A stretch of DNA of 37,109 bases. It comes from Calditrichota bacterium. GTDB lineage: Bacteria; Calditrichota; Calditrichia; RBG-13-44-9. The notes below the pieces were generated by a model. That model saw only the letters and a list, made by a program, of their open reading frames with translations, did not search any database and was not told where the DNA came from. The stretch is from contig JAFGSO010000158.1 of assembly GCA_016934605.1 (NCBI GenBank), forward strand, positions 1-37,109. Reading direction: 5' to 3'. This document shows, in pieces, positions 14,853 through 24,361 of this stretch (position 1 is its first letter; every line of letters begins with the position of its first letter). The translations under genes were made by a program, and so were the position numbers.

Positions 14853-16697
14853 CTATTTTATCAATATTAACTTTTTCTGATACAGGATTCCGTTCACTTC
14901 CAGCTGGTAAAAATAAATACCGCTGGCTGCCTCAGATGCATTCCAGCTGTAGCTGTGCCGCCCGGAATTTAAATCTCCCGTCACCAGGCTGGCCACGACC
15001 TGTCCCAGAACACTATAGATTTTTAATTGGACACGTGCTTTTTCCGATAATTGAAAACTAATGGTAGTCTGATTATTGAATGGATTAGGAAACGCCGATG
15101 TCTGTACTGCAGTATTCTGATTTTTAGATAATAATACCGATTCTTCACCTTCCAGTGCTTTCATTATCGCGGCAAAGCCAGGGGTATTGGACCAGCAGGC
15201 TGCCTGTGGACCGCCAAAAGCACCGATATCATTCCTGACAGTCCCGTGGGCCGGCAGCTGAGTAGAGCCAGGATATACCGTACCCTCGGGATCATTATAC
15301 ATCGGATCCGGATTACCGGCGTCGATGCAGGGGGAGCGAAATCCCAGGAATAGCAGCGGCCCAAACAGCCGTGGATTGACATTCAGGTTGCCGGTTCCGG
15401 TCCAGCCACCCCTGACATCCGAATAGGTAATATCGATAGCCCCGCTTTCTATGTATACTTCCGCCGCGTCCGGAGCATAATTATTCCACAGAATTGAATT
15501 CATGACCGAAGCGGCAGAGTTTTTAGTATAAATTCCTCCGCCCTTAATCTCAGCATAATTTTTGGCTATGGTATTATTATTAATCTGGGCAAAACTGAAT
15601 GCATCGCCAATCCAGCCGCCACCGCCATAGGTAGCATGATTTTTTTCAAACAGGTTGTTTTCAATAACCGGACTGCCATCCCAGATGGCAAACCCACCGC
15701 CATAACAGGGACCTGTTCCGCTGAATAAGTTATGAGAAACAATATTGTTTCGGAAATAAAGATCGTCTGGAGGATAATCAAATACCACTCCCGCGCCGTA
15801 ACTGCTATTGACCGCATTCACTTCATTATGTTGTATGATATTATTAACATAGACACCTTTGCTGCCCAGTATCGACAATCCACCGGCATGCCCCCCTAAC
15901 CAGAATGTGGCAGTTTCACTTTGCAAGGCCTTATTATGAGTGATAATATTTCCGGACATATATACTTCATTGGGAGGCGTTGGAGCCGACCAGGATTGAA
16001 CAATTAATCCTCCACCTCCGGCACTTCCTTCTTCGGCAAATACCGTATTCCTTACAAAACTATTATTCACAATTCTTCCCGAGCTGCAAAATGACACCCC
16101 GCCTCCGCCGCTTAAAAATGAACCGTTTACCCTGTTTCCCTCGAAAACATTATTCTCCAGGATGACATAGGTCGGAATGAAAGGTGGACTGCTGGCGAAT
16201 CCACCGCCCCAGCCCAGACCCAGGAGTCCATTTTCCGATTTATTACCGGTGATGATATTGTGGATTATTTTGGCACCGGAAGCCAGGCAGATGATACCAC
16301 CCCCTTCTCTGAGGATATAAGGGGGTGTGTTTTCAAATGTTCCGGTACCACCGGTGATGGTAAAACCGCACAGGACCGAATTGGTATCCTCCCCGGAAAC
16401 AAAACTAACCACTGAACCGAGATCCGGATCAACAGGTCGGCTACCATCAATAATGGTTTTGCTGATATGCTTCTCCTGTCCATCCAGATAAAATTTACTG
16501 GCCACGGTAATGGCTTTCCCCATATAATTGATATTTTCGTAATAGGTGCCCTCGGACACCAAAACTACATCGCCCGTTGTTGCGGCATTAATGCCATTCT
16601 GGATGGTGGGTTGGTCTGCCGGTACATTGATAATACTGCCAAAAGCCATGGATGCCATACCAATAATGAAAATGAAAAGGGATAGAATAGGACGCAT
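14853..16697 (-). CDS. T9SS-exported right-handed beta-helix protein
   Basis: The 614-residue protein has a signal peptide (about 1-20). A beta-helix then starts at IINVPADQPTIQNGINAATTGDVVLVSEGTYYENI (split across about 22-56) and continues with ENNxF, GGG and IxxNxx turns to about 470. A conserved cap follows (PCIDAGNPDP, GTVRNDIGAFGGP). The sorting domain (about 535-614, PNPFNNQTTISFQL, ASGIYFYQL, end KLILIK) is clearly diverged from the near-identical copies in its neighbours. The fold is shared with pectate lyases and polysaccharide-binding surface proteins, but no lyase catalytic residues can be assigned. ATG 16697 has GAGGTCATT upstream. It follows the 16782-19568 gene by 84 bp, so it is probably co-transcribed, and it is closed by a hairpin at 14818-14841. 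Confidence 0.88.
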   Translation of the reverse strand: MRPILSLFIFIIGMASMAFGSIINVPADQPTIQNGINAATTGDVVLVSEGTYYENINYMGKAITVASKFYLDGQEKHISKTIIDGSRPVDPDLGSVVSFVSGEDTNSVLCGFTITGGTGTFENTPPYILREGGGIICLASGAKIIHNIITGNKSENGLLGLGWGGGFASSPPFIPTYVILENNVFEGNRVNGSFLSGGGGVSFCSSGRIVNNSFVRNTVFAEEGSAGGGGLIVQSWSAPTPPNEVYMSGNIITHNKALQSETATFWLGGHAGGLSILGSKGVYVNNIIQHNEVNAVNSSYGAGVVFDYPPDDLYFRNNIVSHNLFSGTGPCYGGGFAIWDGSPVIENNLFEKNHATYGGGGWIGDAFSFAQINNNTIAKNYAEIKGGGIYTKNSAASVMNSILWNNYAPDAAEVYIESGAIDITYSDVRGGWTGTGNLNVNPRLFGPLLFLGFRSPCIDAGNPDPMYNDPEGTVYPGSTQLPAHGTVRNDIGAFGGPQAACWSNTPGFAAIMKALEGEESVLLSKNQNTAVQTSAFPNPFNNQTTISFQLSEKARVQLKIYSVLGQVVASLVTGDLNSGRHSYSWNASEAASGIYFYQLEVNGILYQKKLILIK

Positions 16698-16781
16698 AAT
16701 GACCTCGATTTGTTAAGCATTAGAATAGCCAGTCTTCCCTGAAAATTTGTTCTCCTGCATTGATTTTTATAGACACCTCTT

Positions 16782-19568
16782 TTATTTTAATAAAACAAGT
16801 TTTTTGGTTTGTTTGAAGGATCCTGATTCCAGGCAGTACAGGTACACCCCGCTGGCTAATCCATGGGCATCCCAATCGTATTTATACTTCCCGGCAGCTA
16901 ATTTTTCTGAAACCAGTGTGGTTACTTCCTCTCCCAGAATATTATAAATCCTTAGGGTGACATATCCGCTTTTTGGCAAGGTAAACTCGATAGCCGTGCT
17001 CGGATTGAAGGGGTTGGGGTAGTTTTGGAATAATTGAATCGTGGAGGGAATCAATTCACCATCAGGCGTTTTCTTTTCCAATCCGGTAATTATGGGATCC
17101 CAATCGCAGGCATAGGGTCCGCCAAAAGCCCCCATATCACTCACAATAGTGCCGCGGGCTGGCCAGAGAGCGTAACCTATGTTGAAAGGATCCTCCGGAT
17201 CAAGAATATTTATATCACCGCTGTCAACACAGGGAGATTGTTCATCCAGGCAAAACCAGTGGTTGGAAGGATCTAAAAACATGGGGTCGTCATCGATATT
17301 TCCGGTCCCGAGACCAGACCACCCCTCCTGCACATCAGAATATTCGACCGTATCCACCCCACCAACCGAATGTATTCCGGTTCCATTATTCCAAATTATT
17401 GAGTTTTTTATCAGACTGTTCGAACTATTTAAGTAGACTCCGCCACCCGTGATGGCTGAATTTTGGGTAATCGTATTATTGAACAGGCGTGGTTTATTGA
17501 GAAGTAAACCACCAATATAAATGCCCCCTCCATTTATTGCACCGGTATTGTTTACAATAATATTATTGTTCAGTAAAGGACTACAGGGTATGGCATAACT
17601 CCAGAGAGTAATCCCTGCTCCCCAGCAGATCGAGTTTGCTAATGCTTTATTATCAGACACATAATTATTCGCAAATACCGTTTCTGAATTTTGATTTTGC
17701 AGGACTACACCGGCACCATAACATCTGGCGCCCACTCCTGCATTACCCTGTACTTCATTATGAGTAATAGTATTATATTTGATGACTGCTTTGGGACTGG
17801 TGAAAACAGCTAATCCCCCACCTACTCCTTGGCCTGTCCCATTCGTTAAGGCCTTGTTGAAGCGGATTACATTGCCGATAACAAACCTGTCATAAGGAAT
17901 AGTGATGCCAGGATCCCCCGATCCCATTCCAATACCCCCACCCCACACACTGGGCTCTGAACATGTTCCGGTATTATGTTCAATGGTATTATTGTAGACT
18001 TTGGCATTACTGGTGAGAGATACACCGCCACCGCTGCCCATTTGACCGGTGATAGTGTTCCAGGAAATAAGGTTATTTTCAAGTATTACCCATGAAGTGT
18101 TTCCTGGTGGGCCGGCATCGATGCCACCCCCACTGACGACACCGGTAGCAAAGGCAAGTGTGTTGTACTGAATCTTGTTGTGACAAATCCTGGCTCCGGA
18201 ATATTCACAGTTTATGCCACCACCACTTCTGAATCCGGGCGAGGGTGGCTGAGGAGGAGTAAAAGTCCCGCTTCCTCCTGTAATAGTAAACCCGCATAGA
18301 ACAGAAGTGGTATCCTCGCCTGAAACAAATGATACTACCGAACCGCTGTCCGGATGGCCGGGTTGGCTACCGTCGATAATGGTATTATTGATATGGTTGG
18401 TGTCCCCATCCATGATGAACAGGCTGGCGACGGTAATGGCTTTGCCCTTAAAATTGAGGTTCTCATAGTAAGTGCTTTCGGCGACCAGCACCGTGTCACC
18501 GTCTAGTGCAGCGTTAATGCCGGCCTGGATGGTGGGATAGTCAGCAGGAATCCTAAGAATAGCGGGTTTCCGTTTTGCTGTCGACATACCAATTTCACCA
18601 ACGTTAAACCCATAATCATAATACATATAATAGACCGAGTCCTTTAAAACCATGGTTGGCGCTTCGACTATGCCCCCGGTGTTAAATGCATAAGGATCGT
18701 CATGAGGAACGTAGATGGGATTGTTGAGAATGTCTTTTATCCAATGTATACCATCAATGCTTACGGCGTAACCAAATCCCGCCGGAACGCCGCCCAAATA
18801 GAACATTTCGTAATGGTTGGCGATTTTTAAAACCGATGGTTGCCAGGCAAAATCATCGTCCCAGCTTCCAGCCAGACCCGGTTGCAGCACCGGATCGCTT
18901 TCCGCATAGGGCGGATTGACAGTAACAGGATTATCATACTTGGACCAGTTAATCCCATCGGTAGATGTTGCCATGCCAATTTCGTATCTTGCCGTACCCG
19001 GAGGTGGCGTAAGCCCACCGGAGTAATACATCATATATCCGGTGTCCGTTTTTACTACGCTTTGAACATCAATAAATCCGGAATCCCATTCCCCGGGACT
19101 GCCTTTTTCTATTACCGGGTTATCTTTACGAACCCAATTGTCAAATGGATAAACGGATGCAGCTCGCCCGACAGCAATTCCATTGTAGTAAAGGATCAAG
19201 CTGTCTCCTTCCGTCAGCAGGGCACCCATCGATACATCAGAGGAATCAAACCCGCTACCATCTCCTTCCAAAACCGGGTTGGATGTGGATTTGTTGAAAT
19301 GATAACCGTCACTTGAAGTTGCATACCCAATGGCATAGGGTGTAACCTGAAACTGGATTGTCCCTGTATAAAATAAATAAAATAAACTGTCCAGGAAAAT
19401 CGTCTCAGGCAAGAACACAACACCCGAATCCCATCCCGGGCCTTTTTGAAGCACCGGGTTACTGGGATAGGCTGTGAATGGCCACTGCGGTTGTGCATAA
19501 AGTATATTTGCAACGATTAGAAAAATCAGAACTGATGTAAATATACCGCTCTTGAAATTTGATTTCAT
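16782..19568 (-). CDS. T9SS-exported GNPVL-repeat propeller plus beta-helix protein
   Basis: This 928-residue protein has a signal peptide (about 1-26). The propeller region (about 27-345) has repeats of the type W.....NPVL..G..GWDSG, YLFYTG, IGYATSSDG and MYYSGG, resembling GH43/GH32/GH130-type five-bladed propellers. A beta-helix follows (about 350-830), beginning RIPADYPTIQAGINAALDGD and ending with the PCVDSGD...IVSDMGAFGGP cap. The T9SS sorting domain is about 850-928 (NYPNPFNPSTAIEFTLP, end KLVLLK). It shares architecture with the 4714-7350 protein. Its beta-helix start is almost identical to that of the 24362-26095 protein (LFIMDGDTNHINNTIIDGSQP). ATG 19568 has AAGGGGTA upstream. An 18-bp palindrome at 19645-19662, also found before the response regulator gene, suggests control by that regulator. 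The carbohydrate target is unknown. Confidence 0.88.
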   Translation of the reverse strand: MKSNFKSGIFTSVLIFLIVANILYAQPQWPFTAYPSNPVLQKGPGWDSGVVFLPETIFLDSLFYLFYTGTIQFQVTPYAIGYATSSDGYHFNKSTSNPVLEGDGSGFDSSDVSMGALLTEGDSLILYYNGIAVGRAASVYPFDNWVRKDNPVIEKGSPGEWDSGFIDVQSVVKTDTGYMMYYSGGLTPPPGTARYEIGMATSTDGINWSKYDNPVTVNPPYAESDPVLQPGLAGSWDDDFAWQPSVLKIANHYEMFYLGGVPAGFGYAVSIDGIHWIKDILNNPIYVPHDDPYAFNTGGIVEAPTMVLKDSVYYMYYDYGFNVGEIGMSTAKRKPAILRIPADYPTIQAGINAALDGDTVLVAESTYYENLNFKGKAITVASLFIMDGDTNHINNTIIDGSQPGHPDSGSVVSFVSGEDTTSVLCGFTITGGSGTFTPPQPPSPGFRSGGGINCEYSGARICHNKIQYNTLAFATGVVSGGGIDAGPPGNTSWVILENNLISWNTITGQMGSGGGVSLTSNAKVYNNTIEHNTGTCSEPSVWGGGIGMGSGDPGITIPYDRFVIGNVIRFNKALTNGTGQGVGGGLAVFTSPKAVIKYNTITHNEVQGNAGVGARCYGAGVVLQNQNSETVFANNYVSDNKALANSICWGAGITLWSYAIPCSPLLNNNIIVNNTGAINGGGIYIGGLLLNKPRLFNNTITQNSAITGGGVYLNSSNSLIKNSIIWNNGTGIHSVGGVDTVEYSDVQEGWSGLGTGNIDDDPMFLDPSNHWFCLDEQSPCVDSGDINILDPEDPFNIGYALWPARGTIVSDMGAFGGPYACDWDPIITGLEKKTPDGELIPSTIQLFQNYPNPFNPSTAIEFTLPKSGYVTLRIYNILGEEVTTLVSEKLAAGKYKYDWDAHGLASGVYLYCLESGSFKQTKKLVLLK

Positions 19569-19644
19569 AATATACCCCTTTTTAAAATTTTTTATCTGAT
19601 TTCTGATTTTGATTAAAATTTACAGGAACGGATTTATTTTGTAA

Positions 19645-19662
19645 ATACCGGGATCACGGTAT
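19645..19662. promoter_or_regulatory. Palindromic operator candidate, copy 1
   Basis: ATACCGGGATCACGGTAT, with arms extended to eight bases by AA/TT on each side, lies 77 bp upstream of the start codon at 19568. Only two bases differ from the site at 20527-20544. A possible -10 box (TAAATT, 19622-19617 on the minus strand) ends 31.5 bp from its centre, exactly as at the other site. Confidence 0.6.
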
Positions 19663-19806
19663 TTTTGGATCAAAAAGCCGGAAATGTCAATAATTTTGGG
19701 GAGAATTGATTTTGAGAGGTGTTAATGAAAAAGAGTGATGGAGTAATGGAATGTTGGAGGAACGGATTCTTTGTTCAAGTAATCCACTGCTCCGATATTC
19801 CCTGTT

Positions 19807-20466
19807 TTACAACAGATGTTCTTTCAGCGCTTTGGCAATCACATCGATCTGGGAATGCACATGCAGTTTGGCATATATATTTTTCAAATGGGTATCTACA
19901 GTATAGAGACTGATACAGAGACGATCCGCCAGGTGTTTTTTACTGTGGCCATCCACCAGCAGCTGCAGGATTTCCTTCTCCCGGGTAGTGAGATCATATT
20001 CTCCTTTGGGTTCAGCATACTGTGTGAACATTTTCAGCACCTTTCCGGCAATGGTCGGGGTCATGGCCGCCCCACCGCACAGCACATTTTGAATCGACTC
20101 ATAAATTTGCCGGGGCGTGGCAGATTTCAGAAGATACCCTTCTGCCCCGCGGCACAGGGCATTGAATATCAGATCGTCATCGTCGAATACAGTGAGCATA
20201 ATAATGTGGGTGGAAGGCGAAAAAGCTTTGAATTTGGGAATACCTTCGATGCCGCTTATGCCGGGGAGTTTGATATCCAGTAAAAGAACCTCCGGGGCAA
20301 AATCTTTTTCCAGAATCTCCAGCGCCTCCTCACAGGATTCGCAGGCATAGGGACAGGCCAGATTTTCGCCGGCACTAATAGCAGCCTGCAGGGACTGCCG
20401 GTAAGTGACATCATCTTCAATAATCATTACGTTGATAGTGGAAAGTTTTGGTGGATTCTTTTCCAT
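19807..20466 (-). CDS. NarL/FixJ-type response regulator
   Basis: The 219-residue regulator has a receiver domain (about 11-125: acidic pocket Glu17-Asp18-Asp19, phospho-acceptor Asp64 in LLLDIKLPG, Lys114 in GYLLKSATP). A LuxR-type helix-turn-helix follows (about 155-215: LTTREKEILQLLVDGHSKKHLA, split here only for reading; then SLYTVDTHLKNIYAKL). It lies 199 bp downstream of the sensor kinase gene 20666-23893 on the same strand and is its likely partner, since HisKA_3 kinases pair with this regulator class. It is cytoplasmic and should bind DNA as a dimer when phosphorylated. A palindrome 61-78 bp upstream of its ATG suggests autoregulation. ATG 20466 is preceded by GGGAAAAGAAAAG. The family call is sure and the partner very likely, but the target set is inference. 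Confidence 0.93.
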   Translation of the reverse strand: MEKNPPKLSTINVMIIEDDVTYRQSLQAAISAGENLACPYACESCEEALEILEKDFAPEVLLLDIKLPGISGIEGIPKFKAFSPSTHIIMLTVFDDDDLIFNALCRGAEGYLLKSATPRQIYESIQNVLCGGAAMTPTIAGKVLKMFTQYAEPKGEYDLTTREKEILQLLVDGHSKKHLADRLCISLYTVDTHLKNIYAKLHVHSQIDVIAKALKEHLL

Positions 20467-20526
20467 CTTTTCTTTTCCCGGGTATCAAATTACAGATCAA
20501 TATATAAATAGAATCCGGAATAATCC

Positions 20527-20544
20527 ATACCGTAATCACGGTAT
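20527..20544. promoter_or_regulatory. Palindromic operator candidate, copy 2
   Basis: ATACCGTAATCACGGTAT (seven-base arms, four-base spacer) lies 61 bp upstream of the response regulator start. A possible -10 box TATATT (20504-20499 on the minus strand) is 31.5 bp from the centre. That would put the site at about -43 to -44, the position of an activator touching polymerase. No good -35 box is seen, in keeping with an activated promoter. Confidence 0.6.
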
Positions 20545-20665
20545 CTTTCTAAAAATTTCTGACGGGATGAATAGTATAAACCAGATAAGTACTGACTTAC
20601 GGGAACCTCATTCGGGGTATCATGTTTATCGGATCTCATGCCTCCCGCATAAAATAAAGGTGCAT

Positions 20666-23600
20666 TCACACCGTAAGGGTAACCGTTGTGCCTTTTCCTG
20701 CCTCTGAAAAAATCTTCAGTTTTCCGCCGATATCAGTTGCTCGTCGGCGAATATTCTTTAATCCATCACCGCTGTACTCCCTGTCGGAATCAAAACCTAC
20801 TCCATCGTCGGCCACCCGCAATATTAAACCACTATTCTCCTGCCGTAATTCTATCTGGACCGTCTGAGCCCGGGAATGCTTTATAACATTCTGCAAACAT
20901 TCTTTATAGATCAAAAAAAGGTTGCGCCGAAAATTCAGGTCAACTTCCAGCGTTATGCCCTCTTCAGGAATATTAAAATTGAAATCATACATCTCCAGCA
21001 TCATATTGACGGTCTCCCGCATCTTGACCAATAATTTCTCCCAATCATCATTCTCAGGATTGATAAACCAGACAATATCGCGCATGGATTCAGCAGTTAG
21101 CCGGGCAATCTGTGGAATTTCCTGCAGTCGCTCTCTTATTTGTCGGGGAAATTTCACCTTTTCCTGTAGCACCTGACCAATCAGGGCAATGCTGCTTAGA
21201 TTACTGCCAATTTCATCGTGCAAATCGCTGGCAATCCGGCTGCGTATGTGCTCTTTCTCCGCTTCTCTTCGGGCCTCAGCCGTTTTTCTTTTCAGCTCCG
21301 CCACCACCGCCCGGTGCTCTGCCTGCTGTAACTGGCGAAGCTCATGCTCCCGCTGCAGCTGGAGCTCTAATTTGCGCTGACGCCGCTGTAATTCAAACCT
21401 CACTGTTCCGAATAGCAAGGTGCCAATAAGCACCGTGTACCCAATATAGGCCCAGATCGTTCGCCACCAGGGAGGAAGAATAACCACTCGAATCGATGTG
21501 CCTTCTTCATTCCACAGGCCATGATTGTTGGAACCCTTTACCCGGAAAAAATATTTTCCCGGATCAAGATTGGTGAAGCCGACACGTCGCTCATTTCCAG
21601 TATCTATCCACTCATCGATGAAACCTTCCATTTTATAGGCATACTGGTTTTTTTCCGGGTTGGTAAAATTGAGGGCGGCAAATTCAAAGGAAAATACATT
21701 GTCAGCAAAAGTCACCCTTATCTGCTTTTTAAACTGGATGGCGGTGTCCAGTTTAACACTTTTGCCAAACATTTTAAAATCAGTTAGAATAACGGGCGGA
21801 ATGTTTGGATTATCCCGCATCTCTTCCGGATTAAATCCCAAAGTCCCGGAGATACCCGAGAAGTATAATTTCCCATCCGGGCCTTTGGCCGCATTTCTGC
21901 CGAGGTTGCTGTAATCCGTGAACGGCATTCCATCCCCTTGGCTATAACTTTTGATTTTACCGGTTCGAATATCATACACCGAGAGCCCTCCAAAAACCGC
22001 ACACCACAGATTACCCTTCTTATCTTCCAGAATTCGCATTACCAAATCGGAGGCCAATCCATCTTTCTGAAAAAAATGAGTAAATTTCCTGGTTTTCAGG
22101 TCAAAACGGTTCAGTCCGATCATGGTTGCCAGCCACAGACCAGTGGTATCAACCACCTGAGGTTGTAAAATATCCTGCACTTCAATATTGCTTACACTAT
22201 TCCGGTCTTGCGGATCGTGCCGGTAATGCTCAACGGAAACCATTTTATAATCCTCTACTCGCAGGCTGTACATCCCATTACTCGCTGTACCGATCCACAA
22301 GACGCCATCTTTATCTTCACACAGTGCCAGTACCCATAGAAACGTCTGGTTTTCAGAGTCCAGGTTATAATTATAAAATTTTCCGGTTTCTTTCTGATAG
22401 AGCTGAATGGTGGACTGGGCGGTGGCAATCCAGAAATCCCCGTTGGGCCTTTTGAGAAGATAGCGGATTGCATTATCGAGGAGTCCTACGGTTTCATCCG
22501 CCCGGTGCTTTAGATATTTAACCGCATCCGTTCTGGGATTGAGAATGATAATACCGCTATTTCTGGTGGCGATCCACAAATCTCCTCTATCGTCTTCTGC
22601 AATGGCAACGATACTGTCCCAATCGTATCCTGCCTTAGTTTCCGGAAGCGGGTGATAGTGGCGATACTGCCCTGTATGGGGATCATAACAATCCACTCCT
22701 CTGGTCCCCCCAAACCAGATTCGTCCCAGGTGGTCCACACAGAGAGCAGTAACGCCCGAATGGGACAGTGAGGCAGGATATTCGTCGGTTCGGCTGTAGA
22801 AATCGAAATGATTTTTCTGATAATCGATTTTATATAATTCCAAACCAAATACCCCGATCCAGATATTGTAAAATCTGTCTTCATAAAGAGAAATCACCAT
22901 GTCCTGGGATAAATGGGTATAGTGTTTAAACCGGGGATTCTCATTTGTTATCAAATCCCGCACCGGAACCGAATTCAGATAATTATCCCAGGTGCCGATC
23001 CACATTATTCCGTTATGATCTATCAGCAAGGAAGAGATGGTATTGGAACAGAGGCTGTTTTCATTTTTCGGATCGTGTTTGAAATGTTTAAATGCTCCGG
23101 TCTTCCGATCAAACATATTCAGACCTTCCCCGTGACCGGGGGGAAATTCGGTGTGCCCTGTCCCCAGCCACAGATTACCGGAGTCATCTTCACAGATACA
23201 ACTGACCACATTACTGCTGATACTTTTAGGATTCTCCGGATCATATTTGAATTTGATCATTTCTCCGGTTTCCGGATTAAATCTTATCAAACCTTCCATT
23301 GCTGTTGCAATCCAGATAAGACCCTCTTTATCCTTATGAAGGTCCAAAATGGTATTATTTGAGGTAAATTTATTGTCGATAAGTTTGTCTGTAACCGGGT
23401 AACTGGTGAATCGGGCATTGCCGGCAGGTTCTATGTTAAATTTTATTAAACCATGAGTTCCGGTTCCCAACCAGAGTGAGCCATCCTCGTTCACTATTAT
23501 TTTACCAATCGAATTACTCATTCCCTCCAGGGTAGTGCTATTATATGGAGTGAATGTCTCGCTCCTGCGGTCAAAATAATTAAGACCGCCACCCATTGTG

Positions 23601-23893
23601 CCAACCCATAAATTTCCTTTTTTATCCTCCACAATTGAAAAAACCCAGTTATAGGAAAGTGAAGTCGAATCGAAGGGAATATTGGAATATTTTTTAAGAG
23701 TATAGCCGTCATAACGGAACAGTCCCTCAAAGCTGCTAACCCACAGGAAACCAAAAGAATCCTGGTACATACCCCGAGGGGTAACCACTGGCAGGACGTC
23801 AAATTGCGGTTCGCTGGTTTGCGATAGAGACGGGAACCCCGCCAGTTGAATGCAGAGAAGAATTACGGGGAGAAATCTGGAATCGCTCCGCAA
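20666..23893 (-). CDS. Propeller sensor histidine kinase (Reg_prop, Y_Y_Y, HisKA_3)
   Basis: The 1075-residue membrane kinase has a signal peptide (about 1-25). About twelve to fourteen two-component-regulator propeller repeats follow (EDKKGNLWVGT-type motifs, about 35-690), probably forming two seven-bladed propellers. Next are a Y_Y_Y domain (about 735-805, ending VVILPPWWRTIWAY), a membrane segment (about 812-831) and a long Gln/Arg-rich coiled coil (about 834-885). The HisKA_3 dimerisation domain has His892 in SDLHDEIGSNLSS, and HATPase_c (about 990-1075) has Asn1002 and DDGVGF. There is no receiver or DNA-binding domain, unlike the hybrid sensors nearby, so it needs the NarL-type regulator encoded next. 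The start is a TTG at 23893 with AGGAG nine bases upstream. The periplasmic propeller probably detects an oligosaccharide or similar ligand, by analogy with Bacteroides sensors (inference). Confidence 0.93.
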   Translation of the reverse strand: MRSDSRFLPVILLCIQLAGFPSLSQTSEPQFDVLPVVTPRGMYQDSFGFLWVSSFEGLFRYDGYTLKKYSNIPFDSTSLSYNWVFSIVEDKKGNLWVGTMGGGLNYFDRRSETFTPYNSTTLEGMSNSIGKIIVNEDGSLWLGTGTHGLIKFNIEPAGNARFTSYPVTDKLIDNKFTSNNTILDLHKDKEGLIWIATAMEGLIRFNPETGEMIKFKYDPENPKSISSNVVSCICEDDSGNLWLGTGHTEFPPGHGEGLNMFDRKTGAFKHFKHDPKNENSLCSNTISSLLIDHNGIMWIGTWDNYLNSVPVRDLITNENPRFKHYTHLSQDMVISLYEDRFYNIWIGVFGLELYKIDYQKNHFDFYSRTDEYPASLSHSGVTALCVDHLGRIWFGGTRGVDCYDPHTGQYRHYHPLPETKAGYDWDSIVAIAEDDRGDLWIATRNSGIIILNPRTDAVKYLKHRADETVGLLDNAIRYLLKRPNGDFWIATAQSTIQLYQKETGKFYNYNLDSENQTFLWVLALCEDKDGVLWIGTASNGMYSLRVEDYKMVSVEHYRHDPQDRNSVSNIEVQDILQPQVVDTTGLWLATMIGLNRFDLKTRKFTHFFQKDGLASDLVMRILEDKKGNLWCAVFGGLSVYDIRTGKIKSYSQGDGMPFTDYSNLGRNAAKGPDGKLYFSGISGTLGFNPEEMRDNPNIPPVILTDFKMFGKSVKLDTAIQFKKQIRVTFADNVFSFEFAALNFTNPEKNQYAYKMEGFIDEWIDTGNERRVGFTNLDPGKYFFRVKGSNNHGLWNEEGTSIRVVILPPWWRTIWAYIGYTVLIGTLLFGTVRFELQRRQRKLELQLQREHELRQLQQAEHRAVVAELKRKTAEARREAEKEHIRSRIASDLHDEIGSNLSSIALIGQVLQEKVKFPRQIRERLQEIPQIARLTAESMRDIVWFINPENDDWEKLLVKMRETVNMMLEMYDFNFNIPEEGITLEVDLNFRRNLFLIYKECLQNVIKHSRAQTVQIELRQENSGLILRVADDGVGFDSDREYSGDGLKNIRRRATDIGGKLKIFSEAGKGTTVTLTV

Positions 23894-24361
23894 TGGCTCG
23901 AACTCCTGTATGTTGAGTCAAACCAATCTTGTGCAAGTAACTGTGTTATTCTGAATCAATTTAAATGATAAAGAAATTTCAGTATGAAATTAGTCAATTT
24001 TTGATTAATGAACAAGTGTTTATGTCTGATATTACAAATTGAATATTACAATGGAGAAATTATATGTCTTACAAATTTGAAGCAGGAAACAAAACATTCA
24101 CTGTTAATGAATTCTGTGATATGAATGTTAAAATGAATACCGGGATAAGCGGAAGGATGATGTACTAGTGAGATTTTCAGGCGGACCGGTTGTTATCAGT
24201 GACAATTTAAGATCAGAATCAGGCTCCTGATTCCTGATTCCTGCATCCTGACGAAACTATGGATGGTTGAGTCCTGACGGGTCAGCCGGAGGTTGACAGG
24301 GAGTCGGGAGCCTTTGAGCCTTTGCACTTTCTCTTTGCGCTTTGCTCTATGCTCTATGCTA
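23894..24361. other. Intergenic region with low-complexity tracts
   Basis: This is the upstream region of the kinase gene and the downstream region of the beta-helix gene ending at 24362. It holds a possible small plus-strand reading frame (24064-24168), short tandem words (TCCTGATT repeated near 24228-24245, GCTCTAT repeated near 24342-24360) and no intact larger gene. Confidence 0.5.
24064..24168 (+). CDS. Possible 34-residue protein or gene start remnant
   Basis: ATG 24064 is preceded by TGGAGAAATTAT, a good ribosome binding site. It opens a frame beginning MSYKFEAGNKTFTVNEFCDM and ending GRMMY before a TAG at 24166. The sequence reads like the first part of a normal soluble protein, and nothing homologous follows in other frames that I can recognise. 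It is either a real small protein or the leftover 5' end of a decayed gene. Confidence 0.3.
   Translation: MSYKFEAGNKTFTVNEFCDMNVKMNTGISGRMMY

Noticed and set aside
18840..19316. A 158-codon plus-strand frame opposite the exported gene
   Set aside because: It lies wholly inside the well-supported minus-strand gene, has no recognisable domain and mirrors the repeats of that gene.
19816..20283. A 155-codon plus-strand frame opposite the response regulator
   Set aside because: It is antisense to a clear receiver/LuxR gene; its sequence has no family resemblance.
22913..23362. A 149-codon plus-strand frame opposite the sensor kinase
   Set aside because: It is a shadow of the propeller repeats; no ribosome site or domain supports it.
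24219..24360. Short tandem words (TCCTGATT, GCTCTAT) as a minisatellite or regulatory array
   Set aside because: Only two to three imperfect copies each, and similar low-complexity words occur in other spacers of this window.
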